Assembly (NCBI RefSeq): GCF_028280385.1
Contig: NZ_JANQLX010000003.1
Coordinates: 434,001 to 498,000, forward strand
Reading direction: 5' to 3'
Length of the DNA: 64,000 bases
Origin: Allomuricauda sp.
Lineage (GTDB): Bacteria > Bacteroidota > Bacteroidia > Flavobacteriales > Flavobacteriaceae
The notes under the pieces are model-generated. The model was not told where the DNA came from, searched no databases, and saw nothing but the letters and a program-made list of their open reading frames with translations. The translations under genes were made by a program, and so were the position numbers. This document shows positions 35,770 through 44,433 of this stretch, piece after piece. Numbering within the stretch: the stretch's first letter is position 1; the number at the start of each line of letters is the position of its first letter.

Positions 35770-36303
35770 ATGCGCAAGGAAGATTGCTTCTACCTGGGCA
35801 AAATCGTTTCAAAATACAGTTTTAAGGGTGAGGTATTGGTCAAACTCGATACCGATGAGCCCGAAATCTACGAAAACATGGAATCAGTATTTGTTTCATT
35901 GGGAAGCAATCTGGTTCCATTTTTTATTGACCGTTGTCGGTTGCACAAATCCGCCTTACTTCGCATCGATTTTGAGGAAGTAAAGGATGAGGTTTCTGCG
36001 GACAAGATCATGGGGTCCGAACTGTACCTTCCTTTGGAAATGCTGCCCCCATTGACCGGGAACAAATTTTACTTCCACGAAGTCATCGGTTTCACGCTAA
36101 TGGATGAGGTCCATGGCAATATTGGACAGGTCAAGGCAGTGAACGATAGTGCTTCCCAAGAACTCTTCGAAGCCGAAAAAGACGGGAAGGAACTATTGAT
36201 TCCCATTAGTGATGATATCATTACTAAAGTGGATCGGGAATCAAAGATTATCCATGTTAAAACTCCAGAAGGGTTGGTAGACCTTTATCTTGGAGATGTA
36301 TGA
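35770..36303 (+). CDS. rimM: 16S rRNA processing protein RimM
   Basis: A 177-residue ribosome maturation factor that binds S19 and assists 30S head assembly. The N-terminal RimM domain opens with FYLGKIVSKYSFKGEVLVKLDTD; the C-terminal PRC-barrel part includes FHEVIGFTLMDEVHGNIGQVKAVND and ELLIPISDDIITKVD. Coupled to rpsP, 12 bases apart, as in many bacteria. A palindrome pair and a terminator lie downstream. Confidence 0.95.
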   Translation: MRKEDCFYLGKIVSKYSFKGEVLVKLDTDEPEIYENMESVFVSLGSNLVPFFIDRCRLHKSALLRIDFEEVKDEVSADKIMGSELYLPLEMLPPLTGNKFYFHEVIGFTLMDEVHGNIGQVKAVNDSASQELFEAEKDGKELLIPISDDIITKVDRESKIIHVKTPEGLVDLYLGDV

Positions 36304-36329
36304 TGATTGTTGGCTTTTGATTTCATTGC

Positions 36330-36407
36330 GTCACCCTGAATTTATTTCAGGGTCCCAAGTTTAAAGGACCATATCATTTTGTGATTCTGAATCAAGTTCA
36401 GAATGAC
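36330..36407. repeat. REP-like pair of palindromic elements in inverted orientation
   Basis: The first element has ACCCTGAA (36333-36340) pairing with TTCAGGGT (36346-36353). The second has ATTCTGAA (36384-36391) pairing with TTCAGAAT (36397-36404). Read on the opposite strand the second resembles the first (both begin GTCA and share the CTGAA...TTCAG core), so the two form one larger inverted repeat bounded by GTCA and TGAC. Similar GTCATTCTGAAC-type palindromes are, from memory, scattered between genes in flavobacteria. It lies between convergent genes. Confidence 0.65.
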
Positions 36408-36422
36408 AAACAATAGATAAAG

Positions 36423-36450
36423 AAAAAGGGAACCAAAGGCTCCCTTTTTT
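36423..36450. terminator. Bidirectional terminator between rimM and the barrel protein gene
   Basis: AAAAAGGGA (36423-36431) pairs with TCCCTTTTT (36441-36449); inside, CC and GG add two pairs. The A and T runs on either side let it end transcripts from both the rpsP-rimM operon and the convergent minus-strand gene. Confidence 0.8.
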
Positions 36451-36472
36451 GGTGACATATTAGGATAAAGAT

Positions 36473-37063
36473 TTACTTCTTCCACTTACCACCGCCCACA
36501 TAGAAACCTAAGGAGATTCCGATATAAGAGTTTTTTACTTCCAATTTATTATCGTCTCCATCTGCAAATTCAGATGTACCGATAAGATTATAGGTTGCCG
36601 CCAATCGCAGTTTGCCTAGTTCAAAACCAGCGCGTACAAGTCCTCCGAATTTCCCTTCAATATCGAACTTTTCATCTGTAACTTGAGGATCAAAATCGAG
36701 GTTGGCCAATGTGCTATAACCAATACCCCCTCCAATAAAAGGTGCAAATGGTGAACTTCCAGAGTGAAAGTAATAATCAAAGGTTCCAAAGTATGATGTG
36801 CTGGCTGAAAGACTTGCCTCTATTTCGGCAACATCCTCCACTGCGGCTACATTTTTGGCCATTGCTGCGGATTCAATACGCAGACCAATGTTCATATTGT
36901 CCGCAATGTTGTATTTAGGTTCCAAGGCGATGATAATTCCGCCTCCGCCGTCAGGAATGGCGTACCCAAGGTCGAGCCCCGCTCTAAACTTGTTTTGTTC
37001 TTGCGCATGGGTAAATTGTGCAATGCCCAAAATGGCAATTGCCAAGAAAAAGTTTTTTTTCAT
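36473..37063 (-). CDS. Small outer-membrane beta-barrel protein
   Basis: A 196-residue protein with a signal peptide (about residues 1-20, ending THAQ) and alternating amphipathic strands typical of an 8-stranded barrel of the OmpW/OmpX-like porin_OMP group: FRAGLDLGYAIP, NIGLRIESA, FAPFIGGGIGYSTL, GLVRAGFELGKLRLAATYNL and SYIGISLGFYVGGGKW. It ends in a short basic tail rather than a terminal aromatic residue. Function is unknown; members serve as small outer-membrane structural proteins. It is transcribed alone. Confidence 0.8.
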   Translation of the reverse strand: MKKNFFLAIAILGIAQFTHAQEQNKFRAGLDLGYAIPDGGGGIIIALEPKYNIADNMNIGLRIESAAMAKNVAAVEDVAEIEASLSASTSYFGTFDYYFHSGSSPFAPFIGGGIGYSTLANLDFDPQVTDEKFDIEGKFGGLVRAGFELGKLRLAATYNLIGTSEFADGDDNKLEVKNSYIGISLGFYVGGGKWKK

Positions 37064-37234
37064 GATAAATGTTTAAAATTTGGTTTTGTAAATTTTTTAC
37101 AAGCTCTAAGTGCAAAAAGTACTGACTCAATGGGAGTTCAAACCTTTGTAATTGATGGATGCCCGGTTTGAACTGACAAAAGCATGAGTGGGATTGACAG
37201 ATTTTTTACTGTATCCCTCTAATTCCTTCCATAG

Positions 37235-37242
37235 TATATTTG
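37235..37242 (+). promoter_or_regulatory. Promoter -7 box immediately before the tRNA methyltransferase gene
   Basis: TATATTTG matches TAnnTTTG and ends only five bases before the ATG at 37248. The transcript would have almost no leader. This also argues against the in-frame ATG at 37188, which lies upstream of the box. Confidence 0.5.
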
Positions 37243-37247
37243 TGCTT

Positions 37248-37958
37248 ATGGGACCCTTCAAGTTCAAACAATTTGCAGTGCACCAAGACCGCTGCGCCAT
37301 GAAAATTGGCACGGATGGGGTGTTATTGGGAGCGTGGGCGTCCGTTGACCACCATCCACAATCCATTCTGGACATAGGGTCTGGAACTGGATTGATTGCA
37401 TTGCAATTGGCACAGCGCTCTGCTGCCGAACTTGTTGATGCCATTGAACTGGATGGGAATGCCTATGAGCAATGTGTTGAAAATTTTGAGGCATCCCCAT
37501 GGTCCGACCGGCTATTTTGCTACCATGCCGGATTGGATGAATTTGTGGAAGAAATGGATGCGGAATACGACCTCATTGTATCCAATCCCCCTTTTTATTC
37601 CGAAGAAATGCCCAGCGGAAGCACGGCCAGGGACATGGCAAGACAGGAAAGTTCGCTCCCATTCCATGAATTGGTGGCAGGGGTTTCCAAATTGCTATCC
37701 CAAAAAGGTCTTTTTTCCGTTGTTGTTCCCTATAAGGCAGAGGAAGAATTTAAAGGGCTGGCCAAGGAAGTGGGGCTTTTTCCAAAACGGCTCCTTAGAG
37801 TTAAGGGTACGGCAGCTGGGCCGGTAAAACGAAGTTTGTTGGAATTTTCGTTTCAGGAAAGTGACCCGGAAGAAAATACACTGACGATTGAACGGGAACG
37901 TCATCAATATACACAGGAGTACATTCAGCTCACCCAGCCCTTTTATTTAAAAATGTAA
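37248..37958 (+). CDS. trmN6: tRNA1(Val) (adenine(37)-N6)-methyltransferase
   Basis: A SAM-dependent methyltransferase of the TrmN6/YfiC family that modifies A37 of a valine tRNA. It opens with FKFKQFAVHQDRCAMKIGTDGVLLGAWA, typical of the family. The SAM-binding motif is ILDIGSGTGLIALQLAQR and the catalytic NPPF motif is LIVSNPPFYSE. I use the ATG at 37248 because family homology begins there and a promoter box sits just upstream; an ATG at 37188 would add 20 unrelated residues. Confidence 0.9.
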   Translation: MGPFKFKQFAVHQDRCAMKIGTDGVLLGAWASVDHHPQSILDIGSGTGLIALQLAQRSAAELVDAIELDGNAYEQCVENFEASPWSDRLFCYHAGLDEFVEEMDAEYDLIVSNPPFYSEEMPSGSTARDMARQESSLPFHELVAGVSKLLSQKGLFSVVVPYKAEEEFKGLAKEVGLFPKRLLRVKGTAAGPVKRSLLEFSFQESDPEENTLTIERERHQYTQEYIQLTQPFYLKM

Positions 37959-38013
37959 CATTTAGCGAAGGGAAAGTTGGATTTCGTTAGTACATTTGAT
38001 AAAATTTTTTTGA

Positions 38014-39192
38014 ATGAAACCTGACTTGTTTGAAGCCCCAGACTATTACAATCTAGACGATCTACTTTCCGAGGAGCATAAATTGGTTCGCGATGCCGCC
38101 CGTCAATGGGTGAAGCGCGACATATCGCCCATTATTGAAGAATATGCGCAAAAGGCGGAATTTCCAAAAGAGATTATTGGAGGATTGGCGGAAATAGGGG
38201 CTTTTGGTCCGTATATCCCGGAAGAGTACGGAGGGGCGGGACTCGATCAAATCAGCTATGGCTTGATCATGCAGGAGATAGAAAGAGGGGACAGCGGGGT
38301 TCGTTCCACGGCATCGGTCCAATCCTCTTTGGTAATGTACCCCATCTTTGCGTACGGCACCGAAGCACAACGTCAAAAATATTTGCCAAAATTGGCCACG
38401 GGCGAGTGGATGGGCTGTTTTGGACTTACTGAGCCCAATCATGGGTCCAATCCAGGGGGAATGGAGACCAAATTCAAGGATATGGGAGACCATTTTGTAT
38501 TGAATGGAGCCAAACTTTGGATTTCCAATTCGCCATTTGCAGATGTGGCAGTGGTATGGGCAAAAAATGAAGAGGGACGAATTCATGGCTTGATTGTGGA
38601 ACGGGGCATGGAAGGATTTTCGACCCCTGAAACGCATAATAAATGGTCGCTAAGGGCCTCCGCCACCGGCGAACTAATTTTTGATAACGTAAAGGTGCCC
38701 AAGGAAAACCTACTGCCCGGTAAAAATGGTCTGGGTGCGCCGTTGGGCTGTTTGGATTCCGCCCGTTACGGAATTGCATGGGGTGCCATTGGGGCAGCCA
38801 TGGATTGTTATGACACGGCACTTCGCTATGCCAAAGAGCGGGTTCAATTTGGAAAGCCCATTGCTGCCTATCAATTACAACAGAAGAAGCTGGCCGAAAT
38901 GATCACTGAGATCACAAAGGCGCAGTTGTTGGCATTCCGGTTGGGGCAACTCAAAAATGAAGGGCGGGCCAATACGGCACAGATTTCCATGGCTAAACGG
39001 AATAATGTGGATATGGCCATTAAGATTGCAAGGGAAGCCAGGCAAGTATTGGGTGGAATGGGCATTACCGGGGAATACAGCATTATGCGTCACATGATGA
39101 ACCTCGAAAGTGTGATTACCTATGAAGGTACCCATGACATCCACTTACTGATTACTGGTGCGGATATCACCGGATATCCAGCTTTCAAATAG
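38014..39192 (+). CDS. Acyl-CoA dehydrogenase, glutaryl-CoA dehydrogenase-like
   Basis: A 392-residue flavoprotein that oxidises acyl-CoA esters and closely follows the glutaryl-CoA dehydrogenase pattern: RGDSGVRSTASVQSSLVMYPIFAYGTE, CFGLTEPNHGSNPGGMET, WISNSPFADVAVVWAK, and RQVLGGMGITGEYSIMRHMMNLESVITYEGTHDIHLLITGADITG, with the catalytic Glu in TYEGT. Glutaryl-CoA dehydrogenase acts in lysine and tryptophan breakdown, yielding crotonyl-CoA. No other gene of that pathway is adjacent, so the exact substrate is inferred from similarity. An aldehyde dehydrogenase follows 75 bases downstream. Confidence 0.88.
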   Translation: MKPDLFEAPDYYNLDDLLSEEHKLVRDAARQWVKRDISPIIEEYAQKAEFPKEIIGGLAEIGAFGPYIPEEYGGAGLDQISYGLIMQEIERGDSGVRSTASVQSSLVMYPIFAYGTEAQRQKYLPKLATGEWMGCFGLTEPNHGSNPGGMETKFKDMGDHFVLNGAKLWISNSPFADVAVVWAKNEEGRIHGLIVERGMEGFSTPETHNKWSLRASATGELIFDNVKVPKENLLPGKNGLGAPLGCLDSARYGIAWGAIGAAMDCYDTALRYAKERVQFGKPIAAYQLQQKKLAEMITEITKAQLLAFRLGQLKNEGRANTAQISMAKRNNVDMAIKIAREARQVLGGMGITGEYSIMRHMMNLESVITYEGTHDIHLLITGADITGYPAFK

Positions 39193-39267
39193 TACCCGAG
39201 TTTAAGTTACATTAAACAGGCCCTAAATTTTGACTAACTTGACAAGCAAGTTGTATCAAACTTCATT

Positions 39268-40632
39268 ATGGAATTGCTTGAACGGCAAAAGGCATTTTTT
39301 TTAGCAGAGCATACTAGGGACTTTTCTTTTAGAAAGAAGGCGCTAAGGCGATTGAAAAAAGAAATCATTGCCCGTGAAGATGCTATAGCGGATGCCATTT
39401 ATGCCGATTTTAAAAAGCCGAGATTTGAAACCTTTATTGCGGAAACCCAATTTGTTCTGGCTGAAATCAATGTGCAGCTCAATAATCTTGATTTTTGGGC
39501 CAAACCGGAAAAGGTAGCGGGAAATTGGGCCAATTTTCCATCCAAAAATTACATTTATCGGGAGCCGCTGGGTCAAGTGTTGGTCATTGCTCCATGGAAC
39601 TATCCGTTTCAATTGACCATGGCCCCAATGATCGGTGCCCTTGCCGCTGGAAACACTGTTGTGGTGAAACCTTCAGAACTTACACCGAATACCTCAAGCA
39701 TCGTTGCGGAGATAATAGAAAATGTTTTTGACCCCGGACATGTGACCGCTGTACAAGGGGGTATTGAGGTGTCCCAGGAATTGTTGTCCAAGCCTTGGAA
39801 CCATATTTTCTTTACGGGCAGCACCCAGGTAGGAAGGATTGTTTATCAAAGTGCCGCTAAACATCTTACACCGGTAACCCTGGAGTTAGGGGGCAAAAAC
39901 CCCTGTGTTGTAGACAAAAATGTGGATGTAAATCTGGCCGCCAAACGTATTGTATGGGGCAAGGCCCTTAATGCTGGACAAACCTGTATTGCCCCCGATT
40001 ATCTTTTGGTGCATCAATCCATAAAAGACAAATTTGTGGCTGCGCTAATACGTAACATTCAGAAAAGTTATGGGGAAAACCAATCAGCTTCCAAGGATCT
40101 GGCGAGAATTGTAAGTCAGAAGCACTATAAACGATTAAGGTCATTTTTGGAAGGGCAACAAATCTTGTATGGTGGGAATTCTGTGGACGAAGATTTTTTT
40201 ATAGGTTTGACCTTGTTGGATGAGCCCAGTTTGGAAAGCCCCATAATGCAAGAAGAGATTTTTGGACCTATCCTACCTATTTTATCTTATTCCAATGAGG
40301 CTGACATTGCCCAGATTATCGGTCGATATGAAAAACCCTTGGCCGCGTACGTGTTTTCTGGGAAAAGGGCTTTTCAAAAATGGTGCATGACCCAATTTGG
40401 GTTTGGGGGAGGTGTGATCAATGATTCTGTATTGCAGATTGCCAACAAAAATCTACCATTTGGCGGAGTGGGCCACAGTGGGATCGGGGCTTATCATGGA
40501 AAGGCTTCCTTCGACCTGTTTTCCCATAAAAAGGGCATTGTGAAAAGGGGAAATTGGATAGATCCCCCTTTGCGCTATGCACCCTATAACTTACCGGATA
40601 GGATTGCCAAGTGGGTTAAGCATTTGTTTTAG
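39268..40632 (+). CDS. NAD(P)-dependent aldehyde dehydrogenase, class 3-like
   Basis: A 454-residue aldehyde dehydrogenase of the short class 3/coniferyl-type group. Marks are VLVIAPWNYPFQLTMAPMIGALAAGNTVVVKPSE (coenzyme-binding start), the Rossmann segment FFTGSTQVGR, catalytic Glu in VTLELGGKNP, and catalytic Cys in NAGQTCIAPDY. The C-terminal hydrophobic tail (GNWIDPPLRYAPYN onwards) resembles membrane-associated fatty-aldehyde enzymes. It probably oxidises medium or long-chain aldehydes. The neighbour upstream is the acyl-CoA dehydrogenase. Confidence 0.93.
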   Translation: MELLERQKAFFLAEHTRDFSFRKKALRRLKKEIIAREDAIADAIYADFKKPRFETFIAETQFVLAEINVQLNNLDFWAKPEKVAGNWANFPSKNYIYREPLGQVLVIAPWNYPFQLTMAPMIGALAAGNTVVVKPSELTPNTSSIVAEIIENVFDPGHVTAVQGGIEVSQELLSKPWNHIFFTGSTQVGRIVYQSAAKHLTPVTLELGGKNPCVVDKNVDVNLAAKRIVWGKALNAGQTCIAPDYLLVHQSIKDKFVAALIRNIQKSYGENQSASKDLARIVSQKHYKRLRSFLEGQQILYGGNSVDEDFFIGLTLLDEPSLESPIMQEEIFGPILPILSYSNEADIAQIIGRYEKPLAAYVFSGKRAFQKWCMTQFGFGGGVINDSVLQIANKNLPFGGVGHSGIGAYHGKASFDLFSHKKGIVKRGNWIDPPLRYAPYNLPDRIAKWVKHLF

Positions 40633-40648
40633 GGGTATTGGCTGCTGC

Positions 40649-40918
40649 CTAAAAATGCTGTCTTTGATTTAGTATGCGAAGTATCAACACCTGATGATCC
40701 CTTATGATATAGTGAATTGAATAGTTGAAAGTTTTGAATAGGATGGCGCGGATTTCACGATACTTTGCCTGAAATGAATCAGGAGTTTTCTTTAAAAATC
40801 CAATTTGTTCCGAAAAATCGGCCAAAAATTCCCGCTCCAATCCTTTTGTCCTATAAAAGCATTCGGCTACTGCCAGTTGTATTTGGGCTTCTTTGGCAAT
40901 TTGGACATTATAGTCCAT
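40649..40918 (-). CDS. ParE/RelE-family toxin
   Basis: An 89-residue type II toxin. The C-terminal half, KYREIRAILFKTFNYSIHYIIRDHQVLILRILNQRQ, is the RelE/ParE-fold core, with the basic and aromatic residues common in ParE-type members. It overlaps the upstream antitoxin gene by 11 bases, the usual antitoxin-toxin arrangement. Whether it blocks gyrase or cuts mRNA cannot be told from sequence. Confidence 0.85.
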   Translation of the reverse strand: MDYNVQIAKEAQIQLAVAECFYRTKGLEREFLADFSEQIGFLKKTPDSFQAKYREIRAILFKTFNYSIHYIIRDHQVLILRILNQRQHF

Positions 40919-41153
40919 ATTTCTTTTCTATATCTTGGATGGGGTCAAATTGAACTTCATTATTTTCGAGTCTTTTCAGCATATCATCCATCATGGTCCT
41001 ATATGCTTCCGAGGGAGATTCTAACCTTCTAGCTGTTTCTTCTAAGGAATATTTCATAAAACTTTTTAAGGAATGCTTCTGCTTTTTAGCTTCTTCTTCC
41101 AGGATATGTAGAATATGTTGGTCTACATCGATGAGTTTTCTGATTTTTCCCAA
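40908..41153 (-). CDS. Antitoxin of the ParE/RelE-family pair
   Basis: An 81-residue protein with a ribbon-helix-helix-like N terminus (KIRKLIDVDQHILHILEEEAKKQKHSLKSFMKYSLEETARRL) and an acidic C-terminal tail (VQFDPIQDIEKKYGL) suited to wrap the toxin. It precedes and overlaps the toxin gene. It starts 15 bases after the stop of the second alpha-type polymerase on the same strand, so it may be read through from that gene. Confidence 0.8.
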   Translation of the reverse strand: MGKIRKLIDVDQHILHILEEEAKKQKHSLKSFMKYSLEETARRLESPSEAYRTMMDDMLKRLENNEVQFDPIQDIEKKYGL

Positions 41154-41168
41154 AGTATATATATAAAG

Positions 41169-44100
41169 TTATTCTTTTACAGTTTTTGGTTTCAGCAATT
41201 TTTTGCTTGTTTTCATTTCTGCATAGCGGGGGTCTGGAACATAATCCTGTTTTTGCATTTTAATCACCTCAATGCTCAAAAAACCAAATTCTTCCACCAC
41301 CTTCCCGTAAAAACGGTAAATCCCCTTTCCCCTAAAGTAGTATTTGGCCGCAACGGGAGGAAACAAAACCGTATCGAAAACCTCACCATGCTGATCTACC
41401 AAAGTGGCAAAATGCATCCGTTTTCCAGTATGTGTATGGGTATTTTTTATGGTCACCAAATAACCGTAAATGTCTATATACTTGTTGAGGTATCGATGCA
41501 GGTCTTGTTGCCCATTGGTGTTTTTTGGAGGTTCGGCCAATAGCTCAAAAGGACTGCACAAGCAGAACCCCAATAGTTCCAATTGGTCAAATGCGGTTTC
41601 CAGATGGGTGGTGTACAGTTTGGGAATCCTAAATTTTTGATGTCGCGGTGGAAACAGTTTGGGATGTTCCAAACGGTCATTTTTGGAAAGCATCAAATGG
41701 GCCTTCCAAAGTAATGTATGCTTGTTGACCCTGGTAAATCTAAAGGCATCGATACGGATAAGAATGGAAAGTTGTTCCACGGAAATGATTACCCGGTCCA
41801 AAAAATCCTCCAAGGAAAGGAAGTTGCCATTTGATCTTCGCTCCTTGATGATGCGCTCCATGACCCTGCTTTCCAGATCTCGGAGATAGACCATTCCCAG
41901 ATAAATATGGGCGCCATAGATGCAAGTGGCCGCATGGCTGTTGTTTACACAGGGAGCGTGGATGGTGGCACCGATCATTCGGGCATCGTGTATATAAAAT
42001 TCTGAACGGTAGAACCCGCCCCCGTTATTGAGCACGGCCACCAAATATTCCAGGGGATAATAGGCGCGCAGAAAAAGACTCTGGTAACTCTCCACGGCAT
42101 AGGAGGCGGAATGCCCTTTTGCAAAGGCATAGCCCGCAAAGCTGGCCACTTGGTTCCAAATCTCAAAAATTAGGGTGTCCGGATAGTTCCTTTTTCTACA
42201 GTTGGAAATGAACTTGTCCTTCACCTTTTGGAATTCCTCCCTTGAGCGGAACTTTCCGCTCATTCCCCTGCGCAGTACGTCGGCTTCCCCCAGGTCGAGG
42301 CCTGCAAAATGGTGGGCCACTTTGATCACATCTTCTTGATACACCATTACGCCGTAGGTGTCCGGCATAATATCCAGCATCACCGGATGCGCTTTTTCTT
42401 CTGCCCGACCTTTGTTTCGATGGCGAAGGATGTACTCCCTCATCATACCACTTTTGGCCACTCCGGGACGGATAATGGAACTGGCCGCCACCAACCCCAG
42501 ATAATTGTCCACCTCCAGTTTTTTGAGCAGCATCCGCATGGCGGGCGATTCCACATAAAAACAGCCCATGCACTGTGCGGTCTTGATCAGGTTGTTTATG
42601 GTAACATCCTTTTTAAAGCCTTGGATGTCGTGAATGTCAATTTGCTTGTGTTTTTCAGGCTGGTTATAGGCGATGATTTCTAGGGCCTCCTTGATTTTTC
42701 CGAGTCCACGTTGGCCTAAAATGTCAAATTTATAGAGTCCCACATCCTCTGCAATCACCATATCGTAATGGGTGGTAGGGAAGCCTTTGGGAGGTAAATG
42801 GGTGGCGGAAAACCAGTGAAGGGACTTTTCGCTGATTAAAATACCCCCTGCATGGATACTCAGATAATTGGGTTTGTCCTTGAGGAGTTTTCCATATTTC
42901 AGCACAAGTTTGGACATGCTGTCCAGTTTGTCTGGGTTATACTGTCCAGTGACCAAAAAATCGATTTCTTGTTTTGGTAGGCCAAAGACCTTTCCAAGTT
43001 CCCGGATGACCCCACGTTCCTTAAAGGTAACATAGGTGCCCAGCAGTGCCACATGTTCAAAGCGTTTAAAAATGTACTCGGTCATGGCTGGCCTGTCCCG
43101 CCAGGAGAAGTCTATGTCAAAATCCGGGGGATTGGCACGATAAAGATTGATGAACCGTTCAAAATAGAGGTCCAGTTCCATGGGATCCACATCGGTAATA
43201 CGGAGAAGGTAGGCCACAATACTATTGGCACCACTGCCACGCCCCACATAATAAAACCCCCTCTTGCGTGCCTCGGAAACAATATCCCAATTAATAAGGA
43301 AATAAGAGACAAACCCCATTTTTTTGATGAGGGAGAGTTCTTTGTCCAAGCGGTTTTGGATAGATGCGTCCACTTCCTTATAGCGATAGGGGAGGCCTTC
43401 ATAGCACAATTTTTCGATGAGTTTCCCATCTTCTTCCACGCTTCCCAGATAGGAGTTAAGGTTTTGGGGTTTTCGTCCCTTGGAAAAATCGAAATGGATG
43501 TCACATTGATTAAGCAGTTTTTCGGTATTCTCCAGAATAAAGGGATGTTCGGAAAATGCTGCGGCCAAATTTTGGACAGGGAACATTTTTTCCCCTTCAT
43601 CGGCTTCTTCCTCTTGGGGCAGTTTGCTCAGAAGAACATTATTGTCGATGGCCCGCAACAAACGATGGGCATTAAAATCGGCCTTGTTCCGAAAAGTGAC
43701 CGGTTGCTGTACTACCAATTTCTTCTTAAGCTTGGCAAACTTGGAAAATGGCAATCGTCTTAGATCTTGAATGGAGATGCCTATAAATTCATGCGCTTTG
43801 AAATCTTCCAGCTCGTTCAATAGGGCTTGTTCAAAGGGGTAGATAACAAATGCATTTTGAAAAGCAGGGGCCCTGAACGGAATTTCCAGCTCTTCATGAA
43901 GGTGGTGGGATAAAAAACGGTTGAGTTCCAAATACCCTTCATTGTTTTGGGCAATTCCCAAGAAGCAGGGTTTTACGCCATTTCTGAAATCAATTCCCAA
44001 AATGGGAGTGATGCCATATTCAGGGGCCTTTCTTACAAAATTGAGTCCTGCGGAAGTATTGTTGATGTCCGTGAGCACCAAACGGGTCACATGGTTTTGT

Positions 44101-44177
44101 TGGGCCAATTCCAAGAGTTCCAGCTCCGAGAAAGTGCCATATCGCATGCTGTAATATGTGTGGCAGTTTAGGTACAA
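41169..44177 (-). CDS. Second DNA polymerase III alpha-type subunit (DnaE2-like, probably error-prone)
   Basis: A 1002-residue C-family polymerase, shorter than the replicative enzyme and without the exonuclease fusion. It opens with a PHP domain (YLNCHTYYSMRYGTFSELELLELA; LVLTDINNTSAGLNF). The polymerase core shows GRGSGANSIVAYLLRITDVDP, NPPDFDIDFSWRDRPAMTEYIF with catalytic Asp residues, and MVYQEDVIKVAHHFAGLDLGEADVLRRGMSGK, then a C-terminal OB-fold (IYGYLVTIKNTHTHTGKRMHFATL). DnaE2 enzymes extend past lesions; a Y-family polymerase gene directly upstream on the same strand supports that role. The space ahead of its start is filled by a heptamer array. Confidence 0.92.
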   Translation of the reverse strand: MYLNCHTYYSMRYGTFSELELLELAQQNHVTRLVLTDINNTSAGLNFVRKAPEYGITPILGIDFRNGVKPCFLGIAQNNEGYLELNRFLSHHLHEELEIPFRAPAFQNAFVIYPFEQALLNELEDFKAHEFIGISIQDLRRLPFSKFAKLKKKLVVQQPVTFRNKADFNAHRLLRAIDNNVLLSKLPQEEEADEGEKMFPVQNLAAAFSEHPFILENTEKLLNQCDIHFDFSKGRKPQNLNSYLGSVEEDGKLIEKLCYEGLPYRYKEVDASIQNRLDKELSLIKKMGFVSYFLINWDIVSEARKRGFYYVGRGSGANSIVAYLLRITDVDPMELDLYFERFINLYRANPPDFDIDFSWRDRPAMTEYIFKRFEHVALLGTYVTFKERGVIRELGKVFGLPKQEIDFLVTGQYNPDKLDSMSKLVLKYGKLLKDKPNYLSIHAGGILISEKSLHWFSATHLPPKGFPTTHYDMVIAEDVGLYKFDILGQRGLGKIKEALEIIAYNQPEKHKQIDIHDIQGFKKDVTINNLIKTAQCMGCFYVESPAMRMLLKKLEVDNYLGLVAASSIIRPGVAKSGMMREYILRHRNKGRAEEKAHPVMLDIMPDTYGVMVYQEDVIKVAHHFAGLDLGEADVLRRGMSGKFRSREEFQKVKDKFISNCRKRNYPDTLIFEIWNQVASFAGYAFAKGHSASYAVESYQSLFLRAYYPLEYLVAVLNNGGGFYRSEFYIHDARMIGATIHAPCVNNSHAATCIYGAHIYLGMVYLRDLESRVMERIIKERRSNGNFLSLEDFLDRVIISVEQLSILIRIDAFRFTRVNKHTLLWKAHLMLSKNDRLEHPKLFPPRHQKFRIPKLYTTHLETAFDQLELLGFCLCSPFELLAEPPKNTNGQQDLHRYLNKYIDIYGYLVTIKNTHTHTGKRMHFATLVDQHGEVFDTVLFPPVAAKYYFRGKGIYRFYGKVVEEFGFLSIEVIKMQKQDYVPDPRYAEMKTSKKLLKPKTVKE

Positions 44178-44182
44178 TTATT

Positions 44183-44420
44183 GGTTTTCGGTTTTCGGTT
44201 TTCAGTTATTGGTTTTCGGTTTTCAGTTATTGGTTGTCGGTTATCAGTTATTGGTTGTCGGTTATCGGTTATCGGTTATCGGTTATTGGTTGTCAGTTTT
44301 CGGTTATTGGTTTTCAGTTATCAGTTATCGGTTATTGGTTGTTAGTTTTCGGTTATTGGGTTTCAGTTATCAGTTATCGGTTATTGGTTGTTAGTTTTCG
44401 GTTATTGGGTTTCGGTTTTG
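44183..44420. repeat. Array of 34 in-phase heptamers (RGTTNTY)
   Basis: From 44183 the sequence divides without a single insertion or deletion into 34 heptamers such as GGTTTTC, AGTTATT, GGTTATC, GGTTGTC and AGTTTTC. Only positions 1, 3 (rarely), 5 and 7 vary, apart from the final GGTTTTG. Heptamers 20-26 and 27-33 are identical, a perfect 49-bp duplication. The array fills the space between dinB and the second polymerase gene and ends six bases before the latter's start. Plus-strand reading frames across it are repeat artefacts. Confidence 0.95.
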
Positions 44421-44433
44421 AATTTTTCATTTT

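Noticed and set aside
35385-35812. Minus-strand open frames opposite the rpsP tail
   Set aside because: They arise from the Ala/Glu-rich low-complexity tail of S16; opposite-strand frames stay open because of the biased codons.
43053-43763. Plus-strand open frame of 236 codons
   Set aside because: It lies entirely antisense within the DnaE2-like gene, whose motifs are clear, and shows no family features.
44183-44420. CRISPR array
   Set aside because: There are no unique spacers; the units are seven bases long and contiguous, and no cas gene is nearby.
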